20,516 nt of DNA from Candidatus Pelearchaeum sp. (lineage in GTDB: Archaea; Thermoproteota; Nitrososphaeria_A; Caldarchaeales; Caldarchaeaceae), in assembly GCA_015520425.1 (NCBI GenBank), contig WAQC01000011.1, positions 1 to 20,516 on the forward strand. Reading direction: 5' to 3'. Positions 1-7,450 of the stretch are shown here, piece after piece. The notes under the pieces were generated by a model. That model did no database searches and was not told the DNA's origin. It saw nothing but the letters and a program-made list of their open reading frames with translations. How positions within the stretch are numbered: the stretch's first letter is position 1; every line of letters begins with the position of its first letter. Made by a program: the position numbers and the translations under genes.

Positions 1-28
1 AATAATAGGGAGTAGCTGGTTGAGAATA

Positions 29-697
29 TTAAGAGAACGGACACCTAACCTCATCTTCTGGACTCGCCTCCATACGCAGCTCCGACGCTATTTCAGGTAT
101 CTCAAATCGCTTCAACTCCTCACTCATAAAAGACATACATAGGTTTGATAGTTTATCAAACTCAGAAACATTAACATTATTTAGAGCCCTGATATATGCT
201 GCTGTTCTGCTAAGATGGTCTCTTAAGAATTTCCTCTGAGCATCAACCACAGTCTCAAACATATCCTCATTCCCCTGCAATACCGCGTATGCTTCCCTAA
301 GGGCTAGGTGGGCCATAAACTCCATCTCCACCGCCAGATGGTCCATTGGTATATCCTTGGCTAACTGCATGCCGAAAGCGGCGTAAAAGCCCGCTATATC
401 CGCGAGTGTAGGCCCTATCGCAACACCTGGAACCAATTTTCTCTCTAGTGGCTCAAATTTTTTCATCTCTCCAAAAAGTTCTTCAAGTAATCTTGCTTTA
501 CCAGCTTTACAAACGTTATTAACAGCTTCCACAAGCTCTCGTAAGGCTCCATCCAAATCTCCTAATGACTCACGTATAGCGTCTGTTAGATTTTTCAGGT
601 TATCGTTTAGATTTGTGGGAGAAAAAATAATGGATAGGGTTTTATAGGTGTAGGCTCTTTCAAGGGCTTTGCTTATGTAGAGTTGTTGGTTGTTCAT
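29..697 (-). CDS. TorD/DmsD-family molybdoenzyme assembly chaperone
   Basis: This is a cytoplasmic chaperone, 222 aa, expected to bind the immature Tat-exported catalytic subunit, aid cofactor insertion and hold back export until folding is complete. The all-helical protein carries the family signature in the middle: an F-Y-x-A-F-G stretch near residues 104-109, then P-M-D-H-L with His120 and a following acidic/FMAHL segment (about 117-131). The N-terminal half is more variable, as is usual for TorD proteins. Its ATG overlaps the stop of the haem-b subunit gene by four bases (ATGA), so it is translationally coupled as the last visible gene of the alpha-beta-gamma-chaperone operon. That is the order seen in ebdABCD-type operons. 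TorD-family membership is fairly secure. Dedication to this enzyme is inferred from position only. Confidence 0.85.
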   Translation of the reverse strand: MNNQQLYISKALERAYTYKTLSIIFSPTNLNDNLKNLTDAIRESLGDLDGALRELVEAVNNVCKAGKARLLEELFGEMKKFEPLERKLVPGVAIGPTLADIAGFYAAFGMQLAKDIPMDHLAVEMEFMAHLALREAYAVLQGNEDMFETVVDAQRKFLRDHLSRTAAYIRALNNVNVSEFDKLSNLCMSFMSEELKRFEIPEIASELRMEASPEDEVRCPFS

Positions 698-1764
698 TCC
701 GCGCTACCTCGCTTCTTCTTTCTCCCAGGTAGGATTATTCCGATTATGAGAAACGCCATCACCGCCGCTACTATTGCTATGATTATCAGTGCCTGGTTCT
801 GAACTGGTGGGGCTGCTTCCACACCTGTCTCTGTTACTGTGACAGTAGCGGTAACTGCGGTGGGCTTTGTTGGCTTCTCTAGGCTTAGCGGCATCGGTAG
901 CGAAACTCCTTTCTTAGCGCCTATCTCGCCGTTGGAGCCGTCCCAGACAGCAAAAGCGACCTCAACAGGTCCTCCATCTCCCCATGGTGGGTCGGCCTGG
1001 CCTGTTGATATTGGCCGCGAGATAACAACACTCCATTTAGCGCCGTCATGTATTCCACGGCCTATGAAGCTCTGGTATGCGTATGTGGTTAGTGTTCCCC
1101 AGCCATGCGCCACCAACGTCTCAACAGGCGTGAGCTTTAGAGGTGTTGAAAGAGGATTACCCGCATACCATCCAGCGAAATACTCCTTAGCCGCAGAGAG
1201 GTTCATTAGGTCAGGCAACGTGTATGGTGGGCTACCTACGGCAAAGGGATACCAGTCGCTCCAGAAATTGGGGTATAGCTCTGATATGTCTGTGAAAGCC
1301 TCATTAACATCACGCTGCCAATCCGCCTTCCAATGAGCTATAACGACCTCAGCGGTGGGCGTCCCCATGCACTGTCCAGCGCCAGGCTGTAGCGCCAGCA
1401 TAACGGCAGCAGAATCCCTGAATGTATCGGTTAGCATCTTATCATCTTTCGTTGCGTCATTCCACTCAAGTAGGAATGAAACCCAAGTCCCGTTGTGTAT
1501 TACCTTAACGCGGAGCGACCTAACGCTAGGCTCTGGATGAATCCAAGGCGCTGCTGTAAGCTGCGGCCCTAACTCTACTTCCTTGGCCTCAATATCTCCC
1601 CAAATGGGCGCGTCGGGAGAGGTTATTGGTAGCGGCCCATCAACGTATTTCGCCGTCAGCCCCAACTCCTGTCCCAACGTCACTCCTATCTGTATGTTGC
1701 TGACATATAGCCCAGCGGCCAGCGCGAGCGTCGCCAAAACCAGAACGAGCTTATCCATACGCAT
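694..1764 (-). CDS. Haem-b (EB_dh-type) gamma subunit of type II DMSO-reductase-family enzyme, membrane-anchored
   Basis: This is the likely electron-transfer subunit, 356 aa, linking the Fe-S subunit to the respiratory chain. It starts with a hydrophobic segment (residues 5-19) that reads as a Sec signal or anchor, followed by an extracytoplasmic domain resembling the ethylbenzene dehydrogenase gamma family. Recognisable parts are V-S-F-L-L-E-W-N-D (about 95-103), a D-S-A-A-V-M-L-A-L strand and H-W-K-A-D-W-Q (144-150). A single transmembrane helix (about 325-345) and a basic K-K-K-K-R tail end the protein. Family members bind one haem b through Met and Lys. Met133 is a candidate, and the Lys ligand (284/285 region) is a guess. 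A T/V-rich linker (about 300-315) precedes the C-terminal anchor; soluble periplasmic gamma subunits lack this anchor. The start is supported by GGAGGTGA seven bases upstream. Confidence 0.8.
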   Translation of the reverse strand: MRMDKLVLVLATLALAAGLYVSNIQIGVTLGQELGLTAKYVDGPLPITSPDAPIWGDIEAKEVELGPQLTAAPWIHPEPSVRSLRVKVIHNGTWVSFLLEWNDATKDDKMLTDTFRDSAAVMLALQPGAGQCMGTPTAEVVIAHWKADWQRDVNEAFTDISELYPNFWSDWYPFAVGSPPYTLPDLMNLSAAKEYFAGWYAGNPLSTPLKLTPVETLVAHGWGTLTTYAYQSFIGRGIHDGAKWSVVISRPISTGQADPPWGDGGPVEVAFAVWDGSNGEIGAKKGVSLPMPLSLEKPTKPTAVTATVTVTETGVEAAPPVQNQALIIIAIVAAVMAFLIIGIILPGRKKKRGSAE

Positions 1765-1771
1765 ACCCTCT

Positions 1772-1779
1772 TCACCTCC
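1772..1779 (-). promoter_or_regulatory. Strong Shine-Dalgarno site for the gamma subunit gene
   Basis: On the minus strand, GGAGGTGA sits seven bases before the ATG at 1764, in the 19-base gap after the beta-subunit stop. It fixes the gamma start and shows that this organism uses Shine-Dalgarno initiation for internal operon genes. Confidence 0.7.
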
Positions 1780-1783
1780 TCCC

Positions 1784-2971
1784 CTACGTTATGTTGTGGC
1801 GGTAAACCTTTAGACGCTGGTCATAGAACTCGCGAACATACTTAGGCTCGCTAATAGGCACCTTCACAAGCTCTCCACCATGCTCATCATAGCCGACTAT
1901 CTCCAGCGTCTCGCGTATTATACGGAACCTATGGACTATCCTATTCGTGGAGTTCGCCAACGTCACCAGCCCGATAAGCTTTAGGTCCTCATCATCTAGG
2001 TTCTCAAGCCCATTTTGCCGCGCCTTCTCCATAACAGCTCTATACGTTTTTACCGCGTTGTCAGCTCCAGGTCCGAACATCATGCGTAAGAAGTTTAGCG
2101 GCACGTTGATTGGGGGTATGTAGTAAATGTTAGGCTCTGTTCCTGACTGTGGGAAGAGTGGGAGAGCCACCTTCCTTATCAGGACCAGGTAGTCTATCGG
2201 GTTATCTGGCTGTGGGTTATCTGGCTTACTTATGAAGCCAGCTATCCTAATCTTCCCTATGCATGTCTCAAAACATCTTGGAATCTTTCCATTCTCTATA
2301 AGTGGAAAACAGGCTATACACTTCTCAGCAACCCGCGTCATGAGGTTGAAGAAGACTTTCTTGTATGGGCATGCCTCTATGCAGTAGCGGTATCCTCTGC
2401 ATCGTTCTTGGTCTACCAAGACTATTCCGTCTTCTTCCCTCTTGTAGATTGCTCTCCTAGGACAGGCTGCTAGGCAGGCTGGGTATGTGCAGTGGTTGCA
2501 GATTCTCGGCAGGTAGAACATCCATAACGGCTTAGGTATGGTTGGGAAGTATCCTCCTTCTGTCTCTAGGACTCCGCTTACCTCATCCTCCCCTAGGTTT
2601 GGATGCGCGTAATCTAGGTCTTCGGGGAAGTAGCCTGCTACGGGGTTCTCCTTATTGGGCCTGTCCTCCAGCTCAAATACTGTCTTGCCAGCGTAGCGCT
2701 TCCCTTCCCACTTCTGCTCGCCAAGCGTTTCCATAAGCTTCAAATCCCAAGTCAGCGGATAGCCGCCGCGAGGCTTGCTCTCCACATTATTCCACCACAT
2801 ATACTCCTGACCACGGCCGCTAGTCCATGTGGTCTTACACGCCAGCGTACATGTCTGGCAGGCTATGCATTTATTCAGGTCAAACACTCCAGCGAACTGT
2901 CTTCTTGGGCGCGGCGCTTCGTAGAGATAATTCATCTGACGGTCTATCTGCCAGTTAAATACCTCTGGCAT
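1784..2971 (-). CDS. Fe-S beta subunit of pNar/Nxr-like molybdoenzyme (NarH/NxrB-type)
   Basis: This protein (395 aa from the ATG) moves electrons between the molybdenum subunit and the haem-b subunit. It has four cysteine groups, numbered here with the GTG at 2974 as residue 1: C36/C39/C42/C46, C159/C162/C167/C171, C192/C198/C202 and C219/C222/C234/C238. In the third group Tyr195 stands where a fourth cysteine would be (C-R-G-Y-x2-C). NarH has Trp there and carries a [3Fe-4S] cluster, so three [4Fe-4S] and one [3Fe-4S] are predicted. The N-terminus (M-P-E-V-F-N-W-Q) and the G-Q-E-Y-M-W-W-N-N-V-E segment resemble nitrite-oxidoreductase and archaeal periplasmic-side nitrate reductase beta subunits. 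The ATG at 2971 gives the MPEV start; a GTG one codon upstream is the alternative. AGGAGGG from the end of the alpha gene acts as ribosome site. There is no signal peptide, so export is probably by hitch-hiking on alpha through Tat. Confidence 0.9.
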   Translation of the reverse strand: MPEVFNWQIDRQMNYLYEAPRPRRQFAGVFDLNKCIACQTCTLACKTTWTSGRGQEYMWWNNVESKPRGGYPLTWDLKLMETLGEQKWEGKRYAGKTVFELEDRPNKENPVAGYFPEDLDYAHPNLGEDEVSGVLETEGGYFPTIPKPLWMFYLPRICNHCTYPACLAACPRRAIYKREEDGIVLVDQERCRGYRYCIEACPYKKVFFNLMTRVAEKCIACFPLIENGKIPRCFETCIGKIRIAGFISKPDNPQPDNPIDYLVLIRKVALPLFPQSGTEPNIYYIPPINVPLNFLRMMFGPGADNAVKTYRAVMEKARQNGLENLDDEDLKLIGLVTLANSTNRIVHRFRIIRETLEIVGYDEHGGELVKVPISEPKYVREFYDQRLKVYRHNIT

Positions 2972-2977
2972 CACTCA

Positions 2978-5900
2978 TCACCCTCCTACGAAGAAGCCGC
3001 CTTCAACATACTTGCGGAAGCTGTCGGACTCGTTCAATGGTCTTATGCCTAGTGTTACTGGTCTCCAGACGCCCTCGCCGCCTATGCCGCCTGCTTCAAA
3101 CTTCTCTATCTTGACGTAGCTCTCGCGCGGCGCTCCATTAGCGCAGTGCACGTCTGGTGCGAATCCCTTGCCTATGAGCTGGCCTGCAACGCCCTTCCTA
3201 GCCATGGAGTCGGTGAGCAGCGTTGGCCTAAGCCAGCTTCGCGTGAGAGCCTGGTGGCCACCATATCTGAACATAGACTGGTAGTTGGTCTTCTCGTTCT
3301 TCGCAAGCCCATCTGGCCTCGTCTCATGAGCCTTAACAGTCCCGTGCGATGCCTGGTACATGTTAAACCATATTCTGGCGGTTCCAGGCGGTATTCCAGG
3401 GTAGTAGCGCACGCGTAGAACTAGGTTGGCAACCTTGGCGTCGTCTGGCTTTTCCTGCCAGCCTTCAAACGGCTCATAGCGCGGGTCCCCGTTAACCCTG
3501 ACGTAATCTCCGTCCTCAATACCCATTTTCTTGGCATCCAGCGGATTCATGTCCATGTACCCTTCGGCGACGAAGGGCATCCTCTTATCACGCCTATACG
3601 GGTCTGCGAATGGCCCAAACCACATTGCTACTATATCCACATCTATAGGCGTCGTATGCGCTCCATGCCTATACTTTGGAGTGTATAGCACATGGGTGTA
3701 GCCCTGCTTCTTTAACGGGTGCTCGGTCTTGGTTAGCTCCTCAGGCGAGTATATGGCGTTACGAACCTGCCGTAGCTCCTGGTCTTCTAGCGACTCTCTA
3801 CTATCCACACCATAGTCCTCAGGCTTCAAAACATACTTGAAGAGGTCGCGTGTCTGCTCATTTATCCTCGCAACTATTGAGTTGGGCTCATAGTGCGTTG
3901 CGTCAACAGCCTCTCTATGCACTGGTATAGCCTCGCCATGGATGAGCCACTCATCCTCATCGCGATAAAACTCTAGCCTACCTGTCTTAGTGTACCATGG
4001 TCTAGACTCGTGTATCTGCTCGTAGCCCATTACTTTTGGATATGTCCTGCTTATGAGTAGGGCTGGTATCCCATCCTTGGCTAGGCTCTCAAGGGTTTCA
4101 AAACGGTAGCCGCGTGTGGCGTTTCCAGCGTCTAGTCCTCTTTGGATATAGACTTCAGGCCGTCCTTCGTGTATGAATTTCCAGTGAGTTATGAAGCGTT
4201 CATCGTTTAGAATCTCCCCAAGCGCTTTGGCGATTCCCGCCTCTATTTCCACATCTGCGCGCGTATTGAATATCCTAGGCAGTGGTGTTCTCGGTCTCGC
4301 CTGTAAGAACGGGTTTGTAACGCTTGCAGTTATGTCGGCAAATTTATCCTCGCACCATGAATCAACTCCAAACACCACATCAGCATACTCGCATGTCATA
4401 GTCCACCACCAGTCGGATATAACGTACATCTCTATCCTGCCAGTTCTCAAGCCGTTCATGATTAGCTGGTATGCCCCCTTCGTGTTTCCCAGAATGCTGT
4501 TGGAGCCAGCCACCAGAACAGCTTTTGTAGGCACAGGTATGTGCGTCTTGCCTGTGAATAGCCTATCTCCCGCCCTTAGCGGCTTATCTAGGTGGTCGTA
4601 GAAATGAGCCGATTCAAAGCGCAGATATTTCCGCGTTCTCGCTTGCTTGTTTGCGTCCAGCTCTTGGTCAAATGGATTCTCAAACGCCCATTTAGCCAGC
4701 ATACCATTTAGGAAAGCTATTCTATAGTTTCCAGCATAGCTTCCCACAGTGCCGCTGAACTTCCCTATATTCCCTGTTAGGGTGGCGAGCAGTATTATAG
4801 CCCTGTCCTTCAGGTCTCCGTTAAAGAACTGATTGGGCCCCATGCCAGTCATGAATATTGTCTGGCCCTTATTCTCGGCGATTTGCCTCGCTATTGCTAT
4901 AATAGCATCCTTAGGAGCCCATGTAACCTTTTCCGTAGCCTCCGGGTCCCACGTGCTCATCACGTATCTTTTGACGAGTTCAAAGACTGGAGCCACTTTG
5001 ACCTTTGTACCATCTTTCAGGGTTACTTCATACTCTCCTTCTAGAGCTGGGTCAATTCCCTTGTTGGAGAAATGTTCTCCAACATCGTCTCGTGTAACTA
5101 TTTTTGGCTCGTTTGTATTTCTGTCCCAGGCTACGAAGTCTCCCCATTCGCGTCTCAGGTTTTCATAGACTATTGGTTTGTCTTGGAGTGTGAATGGTGG
5201 GGCTGGCTCGCCCTGCTTTAGGACTAGGGTACGCTGTAGCTCCTGTTCCTCAAATCCCAGCTCAGATGCCCTTAGAAGCTTCATCGTGTCAAGTCTGACC
5301 AGCAGTATCAGGTCTGAATACTTCTTGATGAAATCCTCATCGTATAGCTTCTCCTTGATTATAACATGACACATGCCCAAAGCTAGCGCAGCATCTGTCG
5401 CTGGACGTATAATGAGGAGCTCGTCAACAGCTCTTGATGAAGCAGCATACTCTGTGAAGATTCCTATAGTCTTTACTCCTTTTGTCCTGCTCTCGGTGAG
5501 CCAGTGAGCGTCGGGCATCTTGGTTACAAACCAGTTCTTGCCCCAGAGTATGTAGAGCTTGCAGTTCTCCGCGTTGAAGAGGTCGTAGTCAAGCGTTTGC
5601 ATTCCTGTAACCATCGTGTGGCCTGGTGGTAGGTCTGTGTGCCAGCTATAGTTATCAAAACCGACTGCGGCTTTTGCTTTTTCTGGGCTTACGCCTCTTA
5701 CATGCGTATCCAGCAAGGCTAGCATATTTCCAAACCTATACCAACCTAGCAGTCTGAGAGCAGCTAACAGGGGCATCCCGCCTCTTACTTTTATCAGTCG
5801 AACCCCAGCACCATCGTCCTCGTTTAGCCAGCGCTCTATCGTTGCTTCATCATACCCCTGCTTCCGCAGTAGCTCAGCGCCACGCGCGCCGCTGTATGTC

Positions 5901-6523
5901 TCAACTATGTTTATCAGCGCCTTGGCGACTATCTGGAAAGCCTCCTCATAAGAGACCTTAACCCACTCATCCTCACCGCGTCTTACGTACTCTGCGGGTA
6001 TAGCTCCTGTCTCTGGGTCTCTTCTGAAACCATCCTTAACCCATTGGAGGAAGCCCTTCCTTACATAAGCACCTCTTATCCTACGGTCTCCATAGAATCT
6101 TCTAAGCATCGCCACGCCTTTATTGCATATTCTAGGGTCCCATCTGAAGCTGGCTCTATTCCCGTATATGTCGCTGGCCTTACCATAGTTGTATGAGGGC
6201 GCAATGCGCACTACTACGCCGTTCTTAACATACGCCTTCAGCAGACAGCCATGAGTGTCATTAGGATTGCAGAGCCAGGTGAATTCATAGTCATATGCCC
6301 ATAGGTCTCGGTAGACCTTCTCCCACCCCCTGTTGGGGTATGCGAATGGGTTGTCTATCGTTACTGGTTCTAGGAACGATGAGATTTTGCTTACGGAGGC
6401 GGTTACCGAGTTGTTCAGCATTTCAAGACTCAGTAATGCCAGTGGAGTAGCGACACCTGCTGCCTTCAGAAAATTACGCCTGCTAACGCGCTCCGATACA
6501 GCCTCCTGCTTTTTCCTCAACAT
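2978..6523 (-). CDS. Catalytic molybdopterin alpha subunit, type II DMSO reductase family (pNar/Nxr-like)
   Basis: This large oxidoreductase subunit (1181 aa, normal for NarG/NxrA) is expected to bind a bis-MGD molybdenum (or tungsten) centre and one Fe-S cluster (FS0). A twin-arginine signal (S-R-R-N-F-L-K, residues 14-20, then a hydrophobic stretch to about 36) directs folded export. The FS0 ligand set reads Cys85-x3-Asp89-x3-Cys93-x39-Cys133. NarG has His-x3-Cys-x3-Cys at the first three positions. In the active-site segment N-Y-S-W-H-T-D-L-P-P (291-300), the position aligned with the NarG Mo-ligand Asp222 is Ser293; Asp290 and Asp297 are close by. The C-terminal H-C-A-N-G-A-P-R-E-S segment is a cofactor-domain feature. 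It is the first gene of the operon. Nitrate reduction, nitrite oxidation, or another oxyanion or hydrocarbon substrate remain possible. Family assignment is secure; the substrate is not. Confidence 0.9.
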   Translation of the reverse strand: MLRKKQEAVSERVSRRNFLKAAGVATPLALLSLEMLNNSVTASVSKISSFLEPVTIDNPFAYPNRGWEKVYRDLWAYDYEFTWLCNPNDTHGCLLKAYVKNGVVVRIAPSYNYGKASDIYGNRASFRWDPRICNKGVAMLRRFYGDRRIRGAYVRKGFLQWVKDGFRRDPETGAIPAEYVRRGEDEWVKVSYEEAFQIVAKALINIVETYSGARGAELLRKQGYDEATIERWLNEDDGAGVRLIKVRGGMPLLAALRLLGWYRFGNMLALLDTHVRGVSPEKAKAAVGFDNYSWHTDLPPGHTMVTGMQTLDYDLFNAENCKLYILWGKNWFVTKMPDAHWLTESRTKGVKTIGIFTEYAASSRAVDELLIIRPATDAALALGMCHVIIKEKLYDEDFIKKYSDLILLVRLDTMKLLRASELGFEEQELQRTLVLKQGEPAPPFTLQDKPIVYENLRREWGDFVAWDRNTNEPKIVTRDDVGEHFSNKGIDPALEGEYEVTLKDGTKVKVAPVFELVKRYVMSTWDPEATEKVTWAPKDAIIAIARQIAENKGQTIFMTGMGPNQFFNGDLKDRAIILLATLTGNIGKFSGTVGSYAGNYRIAFLNGMLAKWAFENPFDQELDANKQARTRKYLRFESAHFYDHLDKPLRAGDRLFTGKTHIPVPTKAVLVAGSNSILGNTKGAYQLIMNGLRTGRIEMYVISDWWWTMTCEYADVVFGVDSWCEDKFADITASVTNPFLQARPRTPLPRIFNTRADVEIEAGIAKALGEILNDERFITHWKFIHEGRPEVYIQRGLDAGNATRGYRFETLESLAKDGIPALLISRTYPKVMGYEQIHESRPWYTKTGRLEFYRDEDEWLIHGEAIPVHREAVDATHYEPNSIVARINEQTRDLFKYVLKPEDYGVDSRESLEDQELRQVRNAIYSPEELTKTEHPLKKQGYTHVLYTPKYRHGAHTTPIDVDIVAMWFGPFADPYRRDKRMPFVAEGYMDMNPLDAKKMGIEDGDYVRVNGDPRYEPFEGWQEKPDDAKVANLVLRVRYYPGIPPGTARIWFNMYQASHGTVKAHETRPDGLAKNEKTNYQSMFRYGGHQALTRSWLRPTLLTDSMARKGVAGQLIGKGFAPDVHCANGAPRESYVKIEKFEAGGIGGEGVWRPVTLGIRPLNESDSFRKYVEGGFFVGG

Positions 6524-6558
6524 ACGCGGCCTAAAAATGCGTTATCATTGAGAAATAG

Positions 6559-6584
6559 TTGCTACCTAACATTTTCGGTAGCAA
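6559..6584. promoter_or_regulatory. Perfect 8-bp inverted repeat upstream of the molybdoenzyme operon (candidate operator)
   Basis: TTGCTACC (6559-6566) and GGTAGCAA (6577-6584) are exact reverse complements separated by a 10-base AT-rich spacer. The palindrome ends 36 bases upstream of the alpha ATG, next to a weak TATA-like stretch (about 6550-6557 on the minus strand). That is where an archaeal repressor or activator would sit. The arm spacing (18 bases centre to centre) is close to two helical turns, suiting a dimer. Function is inferred from position and symmetry. Confidence 0.45.
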
Positions 6585-6639
6585 AAAACCACGACGGCCA
6601 AAACCTTCAAAACCTGAAACACCCACCAACTAACAAAAT

Positions 6640-6672
6640 AAAAATACTAAAAAGGGGGGTATTAAGCCCCCT
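6640..6672 (-). terminator. Hairpin plus T-tract terminator after tRNA-Gln
   Basis: Downstream of the tRNA on the minus strand, AGGGGG (6667-6672) pairs with CCCCCT (6653-6658) around an 8-base loop. It is followed directly by TTTTT and further T-rich sequence (TATTTTTATTTTG). It separates tRNA transcription from the molybdoenzyme operon lying in the same direction. Archaeal termination mainly needs the T-tract, so the hairpin may be incidental. Confidence 0.6.
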
Positions 6673-6713
6673 CCATAGTAGCCCGGGCCGGATTCGAACC
6701 GGCGTCCTGGGGG

Positions 6714-6730
6714 TTCTCCTCCGTTTTGAT
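6714..6730 (-). other. Canonical 37/38 tRNA intron (17 nt)
   Basis: A bulge-helix-bulge forms with central helix CTCT (tRNA positions 32-35) paired to GGAG of the intron (three Watson-Crick pairs and one G-U). The bulges are GG^A and AA^C, where ^ marks cleavage. Removing these 17 bases restores a seven-base anticodon loop. Confidence 0.85.
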
Positions 6731-6747
6731 CCAGAGCCCCAGATCCT

Positions 6748-6785
6748 TTGCCCAGCCTGTTCTTTTCTGACCAGTGTGGGGCTGT
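6748..6785 (-). other. Non-canonical D-loop tRNA intron (about 38 nt)
   Basis: The insert lies in the D-loop just before the 3' strand of the D-stem. GCC pairs with GGC as a three-base central helix and CAGCC pairs with GGCTG as the inner stem. An AAA bulge sits on each strand, the relaxed bulge-helix-bulge topology. Cleavage as AA^A on both sides leaves a ten-base D-loop. Shifting by one gives nine. Confidence 0.75.
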
Positions 6786-6830
6786 TTGGCCGCTAGACGA
6801 CCGGGCTTCGTGTATTGTTGTTGGGTTAGT

Positions 6831-6840
6831 GGTATATATG
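6831..6840 (-). promoter_or_regulatory. TATA box of tRNA-Gln
   Basis: CATATATACC on the minus strand is centred 28 bases upstream of the first tRNA base, the standard archaeal TATA distance. It lies just after the stop of the phosphoribosyltransferase gene, so the tRNA has its own promoter. Confidence 0.7.
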
Positions 6841-6856
6841 CCTGAAGGGGGGTTGG

Positions 6857-7426
6857 TTATTTTCGCTTCTTGAAGATGGGTAGGACTCCTAGGTATATCA
6901 CGTCTTGGTGGTGTTCGCCCTCTATCAGGACTGTGGCTTTCTTAGCTACTCTTCCACCCGCCTGATTAACTATCTTCTCCATAGCCTCCATGGTTTGGCG
7001 TGTGCTAACTATGTCATCAACAATCCCAACGTTCTTTCCCCGCAGCCTTTCCACGTATCTCCCGTCTATCACCAGCTCCAGCTCCTTCCTGGCTGTTATG
7101 GGCTTGAAAGTCACTGCTATTGGGTTATGCATGAAGGGTTTACGCTCCTTCCTACAGACCACGTACTGTTTATGCCCTAAGAGCCCTGCAATTTCGTGGA
7201 CAAGTGGAATGCCCTTGCTCTCTGATGTTAGGAGTATATCACAATCTTTGAGGTGGGGTGCTAGCTCTCTAGCGCAGTGCTCTATGAATTCCTTATCACC
7301 CAAACTATCAAAATAGGCTATCCACGTATCCTCTGATACCTGGATTAACGGGAGTATCCTCTTAAACCCCCTTACAGAGAGCTCATAGAATTCTCTACCG
7401 TCATACTCCAGTACTGTTTCCACCAT
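6857..7426 (-). CDS. Adenine phosphoribosyltransferase-like purine salvage enzyme
   Basis: This is a type I phosphoribosyltransferase, 189 aa, which would transfer the ribose-phosphate of PRPP to a base in the cytoplasm. The PRPP-binding motif V-G-I-V-D-D-I-V-S-T-R-Q-T is at residues 133-145. Upstream, T-S-E-S-K-G-I-P (67-74) is the PPi-loop region, as in Apt-like proteins where an E-x-K-G-I pattern is usual. H-N-P-I-A-V-T-F (100-107) resembles the flexible loop. Length suits Apt. Archaeal Apt, Hpt and GfcR-type regulators share this fold, so the base used is uncertain. There is no DNA-binding domain, which argues against a GfcR-type regulator. The gene stands alone, with a TATA-like CTTTAAAC about 29 bases before the ATG, suggesting a nearly leaderless message. 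Confidence 0.8.
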   Translation of the reverse strand: MVETVLEYDGREFYELSVRGFKRILPLIQVSEDTWIAYFDSLGDKEFIEHCARELAPHLKDCDILLTSESKGIPLVHEIAGLLGHKQYVVCRKERKPFMHNPIAVTFKPITARKELELVIDGRYVERLRGKNVGIVDDIVSTRQTMEAMEKIVNQAGGRVAKKATVLIEGEHHQDVIYLGVLPIFKKRK

Positions 7427-7450
7427 TTATCCACGCCCCCTGAGCCGGGA

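Larger units (their letters stand above)
6679..6807 (-). tRNA. tRNA-Gln (anticodon CUG) with two introns
   Basis: The 129-base gene folds to a 74-base tRNA. The acceptor arms are AGCCCGG (6801-6807) and CCGGGCT (6680-6686) with discriminator A and no encoded CCA. The T-arm is GCCGG-TTCGAAT-CCGGC. The anticodon stem is TGGGG/CCCCA around a loop with CTG at positions 34-36 (6732-6734), so it decodes glutamine CAG. The A1-U72 acceptor pair fits archaeal tRNA-Gln. The D-stem pairs GTCT with GGAT only after removal of an insert in the D-loop. A second insert lies at the usual 37/38 site. Both inserts can form bulge-helix-bulge structures for the archaeal splicing endonuclease. Exact boundaries of the D-loop intron are uncertain by about one base because both bulges are AAA. 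Confidence 0.93.

Noticed and set aside
839..1813. Several open frames on the plus strand opposite the gamma subunit gene
   Set aside because: They mirror codon bias of the true minus-strand gene, have no domain resemblance and no ribosome site. The same holds for frames opposite the alpha and beta genes.
6857..7426. GfcR-type phosphoribosyltransferase-like regulator
   Set aside because: It lacks the N-terminal DNA-binding domain and is the length of a plain enzyme.
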